64,000 nucleotides of DNA from Ochotona curzoniae (GCF_017591425.1 NW_024465885.1:33054501-33118500), one strand, 5' to 3'; positions 21,953 to 34,625 are shown, counted from the first letter of the stretch. The notes: generated from the sequence alone by a model not told the origin. Translations and numbers: made by a program.

Positions 21953-22110
21953 GAAGCTTCTGGCTCTCAAACTTTAATATGACCCAGAAGTGTTCATGGC
22001 AGCCATAAGGAGTCTGAACCAGTAGGTGAAGATCTTTCTCTCTATATGGCCTACCCTCTCTTTCTCTCTGTAATTCTGCCTTTCATATTAAATACAAATA
22101 ATTCTCTATT
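21953..22110 (+). mobile_element. CSINE 3' fragment, sense
   Basis: 'aagcttctggctctc', 'gaagatctttctctctatat' and 'tctctgtaattctgcctttc' form the 3' half of an older sense CSINE that abuts the antisense copy, making a head-to-head pair. Confidence 0.7.
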
Positions 22111-22314
22111 AAAAGCATATATTGTAATGATTCACAAAGATCATAGATTTATCTTTTAAAGCAAATTGTATGAAATTATTTGTAATATGTGAAAAGGCAT
22201 TAAGGTGAGTATTTTTTAATACTATTTGAAAAATAGTCAAAATTCACATGTATTCTAATGGAACAGCACAGCAGATGCAACTCAAAGTATGGTCCACAGA
22301 GCATTGTTTATGTA

Positions 22315-22674
22315 CAAACCTCTTCTTTTTTTTTTTTTTAAAGATTTATTTTTATTATTTTTTCATTGGAAAGGCGGATATACAGAGAGGAGAGACAGAG
22401 AGGAAGATCTTCCATCCGATGATTCACTCCCCAAGTGAGCGCAACGGGCCGATGCTATGCCGATCCGAAGCCAGGAGCCTCTTCCGGGTCTCCCACATGG
22501 GTGCAGGGTCCCAAAGCTTTGGGCCGTCCTCGACTGCTTTCCCAGGCCACAAGCAGGGAGCTGGAAGGGAAGTGGGGCTGCTGGGATTAGAACCGGCGCC
22601 CATATGGGATCCCGGGCATGCAAGGCGAGGACCTTAACCACTGCGCCACCGCGTCGGGCCCCAAACCTCTTCTT
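22315..22674 (-). mobile_element. CSINE, young, antisense, with 13-bp TSD
   Basis: Body from about 22340 to 22661, flanked by CAAACCTCTTCTT at 22315-22327 and 22662-22674. Sequence is very close to the copies at 40.3 and 50.7 kb. Confidence 0.95.
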
Positions 22675-24077
22675 GAAAGCCAGCTGTTTGAAAATATTTA
22701 TAGAACATTGCAATGACACATTTTGTATAACGCAGCAGTATAAATTTAAAAAGAAATAGCATTTACCACAGTTTGATGAGCATTACAATGGAAAACACGA
22801 CATAGCTACAGAGGGAAACAATAGAACAAAGTGGAGTGGTTGAAATATTATGTAATTACTAATAAAATATATTTGTCACAAATTTTGCAACACATAATGA
22901 TTGCGCTGAGAAGTTTGCCTAGATTTACGCATCTATTTTATTCTCAATACAGCAACTTAGAGGACATGATTATACTTTACAGTTTCTGAGACTGAGGCAC
23001 ACAGCATTAGGCATCTCATTTGAAGTCTCAAAGGTGACATTCTCAGAGAGATAATTTAGGTAGATCAGGTAACAGATTCAGAACTGAATCAAACTCAGCC
23101 AATTTTCTCTATTGTGTCTTTCCCAAGAAGAACAGTAAGCATTATAAAAGCTTAAGATAATATTAGGTTATTTCAGAAATATAGAGAAAATGCAAATAAA
23201 ACCAGTTTATTTTGGTGCTAAAAAAACAGCTGAAACATGGATAACTTGTTTTATATTTTTTATTCTTTAACTTTTGAAGATTCCTTATTAGCAAGTGAAT
23301 CACGCAAAGTTTCACACAGTGTGGTCTTTAATTATAATAACTTCAATTGTGAAAAAAGGAAAAACAATAGGAGAGAAAATCTAAAATATGGATCTTTTTC
23401 CTTTCCATCTCTCTTGTGAGAGAATGATTCAACAGCAGGATACATATTAATATAAATTAATACAATTGCACATGGTAGGAAATAGCCCTATAGTTTTATA
23501 ATAAAATGTAAATAAATCCTTGAGAAACCTCTACTTCTGGTCCTAAAAACACAAGCAACACATTTTTAAAAAGTTAACAAGAGTGCATATTATTTAAAAT
23601 AATTTCTGGCCTCCAAATGTTTAGGCATGAAAATAAATTTCTCTTTTAACTTCATTGTGACAGAAATTTTTAAACACTTTTGTATTTTTTCTACCCAATG
23701 TAAAAATGCATGGATAAGGTTATAGTCCCTAAGTCTTAAACCTAAAGCCAGAATTTCACTTAATGACAAAAATATTGAAATAATTGCACAAGAGTAAAAA
23801 CAATAAGAAAATAAACCTGTATGCTCACTCTTTCCATTTTTTGTTTAGCATTGTTCTTAATTATTGAAATATAATAAAATTAAATAATGAGAGTGACAAA
23901 GACTAAAGAAGCATAAAATGTACTCATCGCTGTTTGTAAAATAATTATGATACATGTGGAAATCCCAGAAATAGTGTTGTTATAAAATAAAACATATATA
24001 TTTGCAATATTTTTTAAAAATCCATATTATATGTATATATTCTTAAATGTAGAATGTATATATATTATCTTTTTTTT
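22675..24077. other. AT-rich single-copy-looking DNA
   Basis: About 1.4 kb with no recognised element. A 60-codon frame at 23237 has no recognisable features. Confidence 0.5.
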
Positions 24078-24404
24078 AAAGATTTTCTCATCTTTCTTTA
24101 AAGTCAGAATCACATGGGAGGAAAAGGAGAACTAGAGAAATGAAAGTCTTCAATTCTCTGTTTAATTCTCCAAATGGCCACAATGAGTAGGTCTGGGTGA
24201 GTCTGACATTGTGAGTCAAAACCTTCTTCCAGGTTTCCCAAGCGTGTGTAGGCACCCAAGGGCTTGAGCCGACTTCTGTTGCTTTCCCAGGCACTTAGCA
24301 GAGAGTTCAATCAGCAGTAAAGCAGCCAGGATTTCTATATGTGCCCATTTGGGATACTGGTGTCAAAGGTAGAGTATTAGCTTGCTATGCTACTGTGCTG
24401 GCCA
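24078..24404 (-). mobile_element. CSINE, diverged, antisense
   Basis: 'tttaaagtcagaatcacatg', 'gtcttcaattctctg', 'ccaggtttcccaagcgtgtg' and the end 'gctatgctactgtgctggcc' identify it. Old copy. Confidence 0.75.
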
Positions 24405-24644
24405 CAAAATCTACATGGCTCCAATGTATTTCCTCTTCCCCCATTTTTTTAGACCACTTTATGAAGATATCTTAATCTTATTTAGAAGCACTTTAGCATT
24501 ATGAAAATATTCTTTATAGTATTAGATTTGTAAAGCGAATATTATGTCAAAATAAACAACAATAGGAACTTTTATGGAATCAATTAGGTGAATGTTAAAC
24601 TTCTTGCAGGAAATACAAATGTGTAAAATGCAAAATATTTAGTT

Positions 24645-24965
24645 TTCTAAAATATCATTTTCTTATTTGAAGGAGAGTGACAGAGAATGAGAGGCAAGAC
24701 AAAGAGGGAAATTAGGAGAAGGAGAAATCTCCAACCTGTATGTGCAATTCCGAAATGGCTGCCACCATCAGGTCTGGGCCAGAAATGCCATGGCTGACAT
24801 GGCTGGTGGTACACAAACATGTGTGCCACTCACGATGGCTTTCCATGCTCACAAAGAGGAAGTTGGATCAGAATCTGACCAGCCGGGTCTCAAGCAGTTT
24901 CCCTGACACAAGCTGCTGGCCTCAGAGTGGCTTATTTCCCTTGTGCCTCCATGCCAGATGCCAAT
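24645..24965 (-). mobile_element. CSINE2-like, diverged, antisense
   Basis: 'gagagtgacagagaatgaga', 'aaatggctgccaccatcagg', 'ggaagttggatcagaatctg' and 'accagccgggtctcaagcag' parallel the rabbit-type C repeat on the reverse strand. Confidence 0.6.
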
Positions 24966-26329
24966 GAGATTATTAAAGATAAAACAGAGAGACAATGGCT
25001 CCTCCTGCATATGAACATTTTACTATCACAGTTTGTAACTACTGCATACATATGTATGTGCACACACGCATGCATACATACACACAGCACATAAAGGCAC
25101 GCATACATACAGAAAGTATGAGAACATGGATCGATAAACTGTCCATTGTAGGGGGTAAAATGATGTCCAAATTGAATGCTTCTACTAAAGGAAAAATCTT
25201 TTAACCTGAAGTTATTTTGTTTTGCTTGAGTCTAACATTTTAACATTCTCAGTAACAGAGAATGGCATAAGGACTGCAAGTGCACAGATGATTGTTATAA
25301 GGAAATATTCCTGAAAATAATAGGCAAATAAGTGACATATTTAAGAATAACAAATGGAACAAGTTCAACAATACAATGGAGTTTTGTACACAGTTTTAGC
25401 ATGATCCAACAGAGAAAGGAATTAGATATTCTTCCTCTTGACTTGTTAGTTACTTTGAACTATTGTGGAGGGCAGAGGAGTCACTCATTAGATGAATTAT
25501 AATTCCCAGAGTGTTTTGCTAACTGGCCTAACTGGATACACAGTCAGTGGAAAACATTAAAAAGGACGCACAGAAAATGTTGAAAATAATCCCAGGAAAT
25601 ATAAGTGAAACACTCCTGTCAGTCTTTTGATATTTACCAGGGTCCTTGCCAATGTTTGTGAAAATGTGTATTACAAAAAAATTATAAATTGACAAAATTT
25701 GTTCTTAACCTCTGTTTTTATAAAATTCATGTGGTAATAGTTTATAATTCCGAGCAATAAATGTTAAAAATAGCATATAGATTTGAAAGAAAACTTTGGA
25801 ATTAGTTGAAGAGAAATGTGAGAATTGATTGCTTACAGAAGACACTTTTTGAAAATATGCATTATATGTTAAATGGCTGATGTAATACGTATAGATTTTT
25901 GTCTAAAACTCTACATATATAAAATCTCCACCATTTATGCTTTGTAAACATAGGCAATGCTGTTGTAAAATTTAAATTCTAAATATTTTATATATGAGAA
26001 AAATAAATATGTATATTTTTCTCATAACTAATATAAGGGCTGAATTCCTCCAGGTTTTCACTCTTTTCCCCATATTTTCCACTGCATGCATTACTATGAT
26101 TTCAGCAACATGACTTTCTTGTGTTATGTGGTATTACAAGCCTTAGAGAAAATGTAACATCCTTGGATCTCAGAAAAGTCAGTATTGGAATTTCTCCCCT
26201 CAGTGATTTAGATAACAAAAAATGCATAAATATTTTCAACAGGTGTTTCCTCAAGCTTAAGTGATCATGATATGATAACTTCAAATATGTAATGACCATT
26301 CAAAACATCTTTTTGAAAGATCTAGTTTA
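24966..26329. other. AT-rich noncoding DNA with a degenerate CA/CATA tract
   Basis: A short purine/pyrimidine alternating tract (gcacacacgcatgcatacat and similar) lies at about 25050-25110. Otherwise no recognised features. Confidence 0.5.
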
Positions 26330-26640
26330 CTTTTATTTGAAATACAGAGGGAAGAGAGAACGGAGAAGCAGAACAGATCCTCCACCCTTTGGTTTGTTTC
26401 TGGAATGGTTTCAGTACTAGAGACAAGCCAATCCAGAGCCCAAAGCCAGGGATCTCTTTTGGGTCTTCCACATGAATGCAGAGGCTCAAACACTTGAGCC
26501 AAACTCTATTGCTTTGCCACGTCATTAGCAGAGAGCTTGAGCAAAAGTGGAACAGCTAGGACTCAGAGCAAAAGCAGAATAGCTAGGACTCAAAACAGGT
26601 AAATGGACATATAGGCACTGCAAGCAGAGCTTTAAGTTAT
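26330..26640 (-). mobile_element. CSINE, diverged, antisense, with internal duplication
   Basis: 'tttatttgaaatacagaggg', 'caatccagagcccaaagcca' and 'gggtcttccacatgaatgca' mark it. The segment 'agcaaaag(t/c)(g/a)gaa(c/t)agctagg' is present twice (about 26541 and 26567), a 26-bp tandem duplication. Confidence 0.75.
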
Positions 26641-27287
26641 ATCATATTTAAATGATCAAGTCAATATTACTCAGGATATCATGTTTTAAGTTGTTATGTT
26701 TCAAATAATTTTTTTTGCAAGCTGATTGTTATTTGAATGTTTATTATTTCATATATGAAATAAGTTTGGAGCAAAAGTAGCAAATGTATCAAAATTGGGC
26801 CACAGAACGCATTCAAAAGATCCCATGTTAATTGATTTGACAATCAATGAACAAAAGTTTACATAGGTATGATTAACTGTAATGTTTGTTCCTTTTTTTC
26901 CCTTTTCTCCAATGCATTAACAAATACATATTCTGGGATGCAATCAATTGGTGTTTCAATTAAATATATTAACAGCTTAAATTGATCTGAATTAATTACA
27001 ATTCATGTATAATATCAGCTATACAACAATTACAGTCTCATTCAGGTGGCTCAGAGTATGTGATAGATATAACAAAGCATGCCAAAATTAGGCTCTGTAG
27101 CAAAGTTTTGATATCTTCAGAAATAATGTCTTTTCTACAACAACTGTTTTGCTTATAGTGATTACAATGAAATATTTTGTATTCAGCATATATATATTTC
27201 TTCTATTTAATGTACAACATTAGTGTTTAAAATATGGAAAGTTTATCCATTAAAGGTAGTTTGATAATAAAATTGTTGCAATGAGAA
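26641..27287. other. AT-rich noncoding DNA
   Basis: Nothing recognised. Confidence 0.5.
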
Positions 27288-27605
27288 CTCTGTGTGGTAG
27301 CCTAGCAGCTGAAGTCCTCCCCTTGCATGTTCCAGGATCCTATATGGGCACCAGTTCTATTCCTGGCAGCCCTGTTACCCATCTAGCTTCCTGCTTTTGG
27401 CCTGGAAAAGCAGTCGAAGATGGCCCAAAGCCTTGGGATCCTGCACCCATGTGGAAAACCTGAAGGAACAGCCTGGCTCCTGGCTTCAGATCGGCGCAGC
27501 TCCAGTCAGTGTGCCAGCTTGGGAAATGAATTGATAGATGGAAGATCTTCCTCTCTGTATCCCTCCCCTCTCTGTCTTTCCAATAAAAATAAAATAAATA
27601 TAGTT
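27288..27605 (+). mobile_element. CSINE, intermediate age, sense
   Basis: 'ctagcagctgaagtcctcc', 'catatgggcaccagttc'-like head, 'ggcccaaagccttgggatcc' body and 'ctttccaataaaaataaaat' tail. Full length. Confidence 0.88.
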
Positions 27606-28139
27606 AAAGTATTATAATGCTTAGTGGCTTTCAATATGTACCGGTCATATAAGCTATTTGATTTTTATTTTCTTAAATGCATCTGAATCATAAGAAAATA
27701 GTTTTGCTTTTCAAAAACAAATTTTAAAATCATTCTTACCAATAGTAGATACAAACCTATTTTTTGTTAAGGGAAATGCAAAAACCATTTTACATATAGA
27801 AGACATACGAATTAATATTTTCCATAAATGTTTTTGATCATAAATTTTGTAGTGCTTTAAAATATTGGTAGTTCCATAGTTTCTGTCTCTACTACTATAA
27901 ATCTTACTAAAGAAAATAACCTTATATCTGTAAAGTTTTACAAACAAATTCGCTGTAGTGTTACTAGTAGTCATAGGAAAAAAATGACACGTAAATGCCA
28001 GCGTAACTCAGTGTTTATGTCATTATATGCAATGTATTAATGGAAAAATCAGATAAAAATGAAATTATACTTCTAATAACATTGAATCCTTTAGAATGAA
28101 ATTAATCTACTCTGAATGTATTCTTTCTGAGAGATTGGG
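27606..28139. other. AT-rich noncoding DNA
   Basis: Nothing recognised. Confidence 0.5.
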
Positions 28140-28745
28140 ACCCAAAGATAACCACCAGGGGCTTGGTTTCACAAATTAAAGTCCTGAGCTATTTTATTCT
28201 CTATATCAGTAACAACATAGATGTGATTAGCAACTTTATAGAGCAAAGCGACTTCTGTAGCTCACAGTTGGCAAGTCCAGAGCATGGCACTGGCTGTTCT
28301 ACACTCTCTGTGAGCCTTTTGTCAGATGGCATTACCATGGTGGGCACTTATAAGGAAAAGATCACAGAAGACATGCACCGGGTAGGAATTCAGGGACCAG
28401 CCTGGTTCTTTTATAACAAAATCTTTCCTCAACTACAGATTTTGAAGAACAAAATAGGTTACACAGTAACTGGTTGGACTTCTGTGAAAATTACAGTAAT
28501 TCCTTCATCACACCTTGCCTCTTAAAGCTTCTGTATGGGAGATTAGTTCTTCATACATGAGCTCCTGGGGCAGAAATCACAAATTAAACCATTGAAGGTT
28601 GTGGGAAGACAGAGCAAGAAGCCTCAATCTGAGTTACACTTTGAAGGTACTAGCTCCAGTTACAGTCACAAGCTGAGGTACTGGATATTAACATCTCGCC
28701 ATCTGAATTTTAGAGATAAACAAATCATCTCCAAGAGCCTCCCAC
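28140..28745 (+). mobile_element. Ancient MaLR-like LTR
   Basis: 'cacagttggcaagtccagag', 'ggcactggctgttc', 'cttataaggaaaagatcaca' and the 3' part 'gaggtactggatattaacat', 'ctgaattttag' follow the old mammalian MaLR LTR order (CACAGTTCTGG..AAGTCCA, TTATAAGG, GAGGTACTGGGGGTTAGGAC, ATGAATTTT). The 120-codon frame at 28163 lies inside it and is not a gene. Confidence 0.45.
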
Positions 28746-28774
28746 ACTTAGTTTCATTTATTCAATTGAAAGGC

Positions 28775-28845
28775 ACAATGCTATATATACATATATATGT
28801 AAATATGTATATATATATATGTATGTATGTATATATATTTGCTTT
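28775..28845. repeat. (TA)n/(TATG)n microsatellite
   Basis: TA-rich tract with ATGT interruptions. Likely variable in length. Confidence 0.85.
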
Positions 28846-29029
28846 TCAAGCAAACAGATGAGCGAGTGTGTGAGAGAGTTGGATATAAAAGGTACATATC
28901 CTTGCTCTTCCATGCTTTTTTTTTAAAGAATTGTTTTCTTATATTTTGACAATCTTTACATAGTTAATTGGGGTAAAAAACTTCAACGCTATAGGAAAGT
29001 GGATAAAACTATTATTTCCATATTGTTTT

Positions 29030-29400
29030 TTCATGTTTAAAGGGGGTATTAAGGGAGAAGGCCCACCCAATTTCCCACCCTCCCCGGGTCCCGGTTGTAG
29101 GGTATGCTCTGAGGTTCTTGCTCAAGTGGTTTTGATAGTTCACCAGTTAGGAATCGCTGCCAATCTTGCCACTCCAAGCACTATGAGGTCTTTGAAGAAT
29201 CCACTGGTTGACATAGTCCATCATAGAGTCTCTGCCCTGTATTTCGCTGCTATGATATAGCTGAGATGGTTGATTGACCTGTTCTGTCTTCTCTCTTTTC
29301 TTAGTTTAGGTTCTGAGTCCAGCATTTTGACTGGGACATCTCCAAAGAAACTTTCTCTGAGGTGTTCTCAGACCAGATTTGTGTATGTACTAGCAAGTAC
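29030..29400 (-). mobile_element. L1 5' region next to monomer array, antisense
   Basis: Non-repeated segment with a C-rich portion (about 29060-29100) directly adjoining the 57-bp monomer array on its promoter-proximal side. The placement mirrors 19771-20214 next to its array. No ORF1 homology is seen, so the name is positional inference. Confidence 0.4.
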
Positions 29401-31545
29401 ATGACCCTGCACAGTCTGCCCTGATCAGATGGTGGTTGTGATCACTGGGTTGGTTCTGTTTTCAGCCCCGACTTCCTCTGGAACCAATGGGTGTTGCAGT
29501 CCAGCCTGGTTCTGCCCAGCACTCAGCCCACACATAAAACAGTGGGAGCTGCAGTCTAGTTGGAGCGACCCACAATAACTCCCATCCTGGTTTGCCAGTA
29601 TGTGTAGCAGTAGTCCAGTCTGTCCCACGCCCCATTTCACCCCAGCCCCTGTCCTGCTTTTCATGCCCTCCCGTGAAAGTGGTAACCCAAGAGGGAGGAG
29701 CCCACTATTTCCCTCCCAGGCCACTCCCACTCTCAGATTATGCACTCTCCAGGTAGTTCTGTAGTTTGATTTGACAGAACTAGCCCCCAGTGCCAGCTTC
29801 TGCCAGCTGATGCTGTGGTTAAGCCCAAACAACCCTTACCCACTCTAATAATTTTGTTTGCACCAGTAGGAATAATCCACCCAGCCTGGCTTTTCCCTGA
29901 TCTAGTCCACATGAGGCATATAGGTGTTGTAGCCCTGCCTAGTCTGGTCTGCCCCCATCCCAGCTCTTGCTGTCCAGCGGGAGTAGCTGTCCAGCAAAGG
30001 AACCACCACTTATTCCCCTGCCAACTCTGTCCCTTCCCTTCCTGGTTCTCACACCTGCTGGTTGGGCACTGCGGTTACATCTGGCATAGGCAGCCTCACC
30101 TTAGCATTCCGTATTGTGCACTACTTTGTTGCCACCGAACCTGGCTCGACCCACACTGTTCTGGTGCCTGGTTTGCCAGTGGAAGACATGAACAGATGCA
30201 GTCTGGTCTGCCCCCAACCCATGCCAAATGTATGTTAGTGAGTAACTTTCCCTGGCCTATTCTGGGCTATTTCCTATCATGTTTCTTGTGCTTACCTGCT
30301 GGGTCTGTGTCCTGCCAGAGGAGTTGCCCAGGCTTCGCCATCAGAACCTCTCCCAACGTCAGATTTTGCGCATACCAGGGGTCACATGAGCCAGCCCTAC
30401 TCAGTCCACCTCCTGTCCTAGCATTAACAGTGGCTTTTCCTGGTTGGCTTTCAACCAAAACTGGCCCTTGCTGTTGGAAGTTTCACCCCAGCTGTGGCTT
30501 GTACATACCCACGTATGGCTCACACATGGCTCAGTAGGGGTTGAAATATTTTCTAGTCCATCCCACATCTACCCTGGTCCTCCAGGACACCAGAAGGTAT
30601 TGGAGTTTGGCCCAGCTCGGTGCATCAAATCCCAGTCCACATTTGTGCCAAGGGAGACTACAACCATTTCCTGTTCAGAACACAGCCCCCATTCCAGGCC
30701 AGGCGCCCCTTGGTGGGAACCTCAACCCAGCTAGGCTTATCCCTTAGCTCCCCGACTGGGCCTGTTCCCAACCATAAGTCACGCACATGCCAGTGGTTGC
30801 TCTGACTCGGCTTGGCTCATCCCCTCACCTGTCTCGACCTCTGCCTTAGACACTGTGGCTTAGCAGCTCTGGCTCATGCAGATCCGTAGGTGCAAGAGCC
30901 TAGCTCGATATGACCTGTGCTCCTTCCTGGTCTCTAGTTTCGCTTATGGGCTAAGGTTTGCTCAGTTCTGCCCAGTCCACACTGTTCCTTTACCAATTGA
31001 CACATTAGCCAGCTGTTGGAGCCTCTTTGCCCAGCTTGTCCAATCCCCAGGTCTAGACAACATGTTCACTGGCAGGAGCTATGATTTGCCAGGGGAGTTT
31101 CCCAATTTCCTCCACTTAATCCACTCCCAGACCAAGTTCTCACACATGCCATTGGGTTTAGGCCAGGTTCCGCCCAAGTCTGGCCTTCCATTTGGCTTTT
31201 TATGAGCTGGTGAACCTTGCAGCCCAAGCCACCCCACACCCTATTAAGATGCATATTTGGTTGCTGCTTCCCCGACCAGTCCAGACTGTTGGGGGTTCCT
31301 TTACCAGTGATTGATGGCAGGCTTCTTGGGCTCACCTAGCTTAGTCCATCACCACCCCAACTCTTGAGCTAACCAGTGGGGTTAGAATTTCCACAAAGTT
31401 TGGCCCACACATCCCTCACAGAATCCACCCCCCACCCAGTCATGGTTCTTGAGTGCTAGTTAATGTAATGGCCCTGCTTAATGTGACCCATCTCCTGGTC
31501 CATTATCATGTCAGGTAACTGGATATGATTCTGCTGGACAAACCC
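29400..31545 (-). mobile_element. Long L1 5'UTR array of degenerate ~57-bp monomers, antisense
   Basis: About 2.1 kb of pyrimidine-rich sequence on the given strand, in which a unit like 'gccagtgggtgttgcagtcc'/'agtctggtctgccccc' recurs. Clear landmarks lie at 29484, 29540, 29595, 29749, 29806, 29863, about 29918 and 29975, i.e. 55-57 bp apart. Later units are less regular (about 58-62 bp). The reverse strand matches the sense fragments at 12.5-12.9 and 44-45 kb. The 240-codon frame at 29815-30537 is produced by this low-stop composition. Confidence 0.65.
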
Positions 31546-32125
31546 TGAGCCATAGCTTTTGCATGGACTGGTATTTGGTGATCAGCATTGTTCAGTGATT
31601 ACAAGTTTTTCAAAAAAACCGTTACTGCCATTGGGAAGCTCTACGATTGCTTCAGGTCCCAGAAGCACAATGTGTTCAACCTGGAGCTACCTAATCAGCA
31701 ATTCAAAGAACCAAAACCACAGAGCTCTCCGGCCGGGTGGCCAGCAGGTGGAGCCTGGCACCTAATGGCGCACTGGCAGCCTGTGGACAGCTCACCACGT
31801 GCATATGGTGGCTGGCTTCTGGGATCCAGGCATGAGATGCCCTTCCTGAGACCCACCAGCAGCCGGGAGGCTGCTCGAAGTTTAAACTCCCAGGCCCCTC
31901 CCCAATCGCATTCACTGCCCAATGAGGGCGGCGGGTGGGCCCCGCACCTGCCCAGTCACAGAGACCTCCCCCTTCAGTATACTCACCCCAAAGGGAGCAA
32001 CCCCTGGAGCCCAGGCAGGCCCGGGGACAGCTCACCACATGCACATGGTGGCTGGCATCTGGGATCCTGGCATAATATGTCCCGCCCTGAGACCCACTCT
32101 TTTATGCTTCAAATATCTACAACAG
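31546..32125. repeat. GC-rich unclassified block with 72-bp duplication
   Basis: A 72-bp segment beginning GGACAGCTCACCAC at 31785-31856 recurs at 32025-32097 with about ten differences, 240 bp apart. The block is far more GC-rich than its surroundings and may be an LTR or non-autonomous element of unknown family. A 195-codon frame (31588-32175) spans it without recognisable domains. Confidence 0.5.
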
Positions 32126-32300
32126 TTGGTATAGCACAGACAGAAGCCAGAAGCCAGAACTTTATCTGGGTCTAGCATATTCGTAGCAGGCACCAAGCAC
32201 TTCACCCACAGTCTCTCATGGCGTGTATTGTCAGGGGCATGGCTTTGAAGCAACATGTAGGCTTGAATGCATTCACTCTGGTCTAAGCGGCAGGTGCCAC
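32126..32300 (-). mobile_element. CSINE fragment, diverged, antisense
   Basis: 'agacagaagccagaagccag', 'aactttatctgggtctagca' and 'caggcaccaagcactt' are CSINE body. The A-rich tail end is missing at its junction with the GC-rich block, which suggests the block interrupted it. Confidence 0.5.
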
Positions 32301-34335
32301 ATGTGGTACTTTAAACAGTGTGGCACACCTTCATGCAGAATTTTAACATAATTGCACCAATATAAACTGACCTCCAAAATGGAGCAGGAATCTAAATCTG
32401 GAGAACCACCCCCTCCAAAAAAAAAAAAAAAACCCACAAAATCTCTCACACACACAGTAATGTTTTTGTTCCATTTGAAACCCAATTTCCATACAATGTG
32501 TGGAAATATATATATTTTTTGGCACGTCAATTACACATTTTCACCCTGGTAGAGGGTCTCTATTTAACTTACTTATTTTGAAAAATTAAATTGAGAGAAA
32601 AGACCTTCTGTTCCCTACAGTTAGCATGGTCATGATATCATGATGTTTTTACAAAACTCCTACCATACTTTAAGTACTGTTCTCAGTTATGAGAATAATG
32701 CAGGCAACAACCAAACCCATCTTCAGGCTCTTGACAAAGAAAAACATCCAGAAAATTACAACGTAAATCATATGAAACTACTAAAATTGAAGATGTTTCT
32801 TCCAAGAAGGCAAATCTTCCATTTGCAAGATACTAAAGAGCAACGTTACGAATACATACAATACCCTCTGAGACAGGGGAGAACCCAGCTGTGTAATACA
32901 CACATCTGGATGTATAGCTGATTGGCATTTGGAGGTTTATCTACCAGTACACATCCTTAAGTCTTGTGCCAAGGAAGTAAGCTGAGTTTCTCTCCAGCCT
33001 AAGAAGCTTCCCACTCGCAAGCACTCACAGGATTAACTAAGTTAGTACAACTTTGCAAGATAGGAATCAGAAGACTGGAAACATATGGCAAGACGAGTAG
33101 ATACCTCAGCAAGAGACAAAGAAATCAAAGGAGCAAGGGGGAAGTTTATATAGGACTGCACCGAATCTCATAAGGCAGAATACACGGCACTTGCTTTTTC
33201 ACGGTAATGTTTCATTTTAACTTTACTGTTCATCCCCACAGGCCTGTGCGTTAAGTCGGAGTGATAGAAAAACAGATACAGTCATAGCCTGCCTCAGGTG
33301 ACAAAATATAGTTGGCGTATGTGATTACTGTTTGAAATCCGGAATGAACTGGGGACTGAAAAAGGCATGAACTTGGCAGGTTAAAAACAAAAGTGTGCAC
33401 AGAAAGGGAGTGGCCAAGTGACACGGGCGCTGGTAGGTAATGAACAGTGAGGAACAGAATCATCATCTATGTGCAGGTGGTTCTCAATCTGCTGATGCAC
33501 TTATGCAGCCAGAAATCACCCTTCACTTGAAAGGTCAACTAGGAGCATTTACATTTTAGAGCAATGTTTATATTTATTCAAAAATTGTGCTTTTACTGAC
33601 TCACTTTGACCGATTATGCATTGTGAAAAAAACAAACAGATCATTGCACGATTTGTGAGCATCATTATCTGGTAAACTGCTGACAGTATCTTTAATAATA
33701 AATTGCAACTGTTTCTAGATATAACCACATCAACGTGAGTTGAACCTTCCGTATCATTTGCTTTGTGTTTATTATGTTATGGGGTTACAACTCTCAGTAA
33801 GAAATCACTTTCGCAAAATATGATAGAAACATTTTGTGTTACATCACCACCACATGTGATATTGAATAGACAATGATGGCAGTGCATCTCCAAGACTGAT
33901 TTTAGCACATCACATTGACTGTCCAAGAACAATTACTTGAAGTTTTGGCTGATTCATTAACCATTTAAATCAGATCTCAAAATAATTAAACACATAGTTT
34001 GCAAAATTTGCCTCCTACTCACATGAACCACATTCTAAACCTACTAATCTTTAATATTCTAAGGATGAAATAAAATCTAAAAATGTAAATCTACCTATTG
34101 ATAATATAAGAAAACATAATGAATAATAATACTGTCTTATCATAATTTGGGACAATATTAAATTTAGTCTATTCTGTAAAATTTGTAATTTATGTTTCCA
34201 TAAATATCACCCTTCCATATATTTCATAAAAATCGATGTGTCAAGTCCCGTGTGTGTTTGAGCTAAGTCAGGTTTCATAAGACAAAAACAAAGTTAAACA
34301 ATTTCATAAGCTTCAGAAATGGCTTTTTAAGATTC
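32301..34335. other. Single-copy-looking DNA, 2 kb
   Basis: No repeat family recognised apart from an A-run near 32418. The 33.0-33.5 kb part is less AT-rich. A 93-codon frame at 32640 has no recognisable features. Confidence 0.5.
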
Positions 34336-34625
34336 ACTGGAGTGTGCCTTCTTGTCTAATCTCAGCAGCCATCATGGAGAGATTGATGTCCATTGGCTGA
34401 GCAGTGTTTCATGAGGCGCTGTCTGCTCAGTGGGATCAGAGTGGAGCTATCTGTCTTCATTGCACCCCATTAACATGCCCCTCGGATCTATCAGGCAAAT
34501 GTCTACACCTACATTATAAATTATTGCCAGTGACAGCTAAACATGCCAGAGGTTGTTTGGGAGGATTCTTTTGCAATGTGGTCCTTAACTTAGACAAGCA
34601 TTTGTGATGTAAAGGATTTTAAGAT
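34336..34625. promoter_or_regulatory. Candidate conserved noncoding element
   Basis: Balanced composition, no repeat signature and motif-dense words such as 'cagcagccatcatggagaga', 'gattgatgtccattggctga' (inverted CCAAT), 'attataaattattgcc' and 'aacatgccagaggttgtttg'. The appearance fits vertebrate developmental enhancers. A 67-codon frame is present but without protein-like character. Inference only. Confidence 0.3.

Noticed and set aside
28163..28525. 120-codon frame that might be an exon or retrocopied gene
   Set aside because: The same DNA follows the order of an ancient MaLR-like LTR, and no splice-site-bounded or domain-like segment is visible.
29815..30537. 240-codon open frame on the plus strand
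   Set aside because: It lies wholly in CT-rich L1 promoter monomers read antisense. Its C/P/H-rich residue mix repeats with the monomer period, and no domain is recognisable.
31588..32175. 195-codon open frame
   Set aside because: It crosses the GC-rich repeat block, including both copies of the 72-bp duplication, and ends in a CSINE remnant. Low stop density is explained by composition. The first ~45 residues look somewhat protein-like, but I could not match them to a family.
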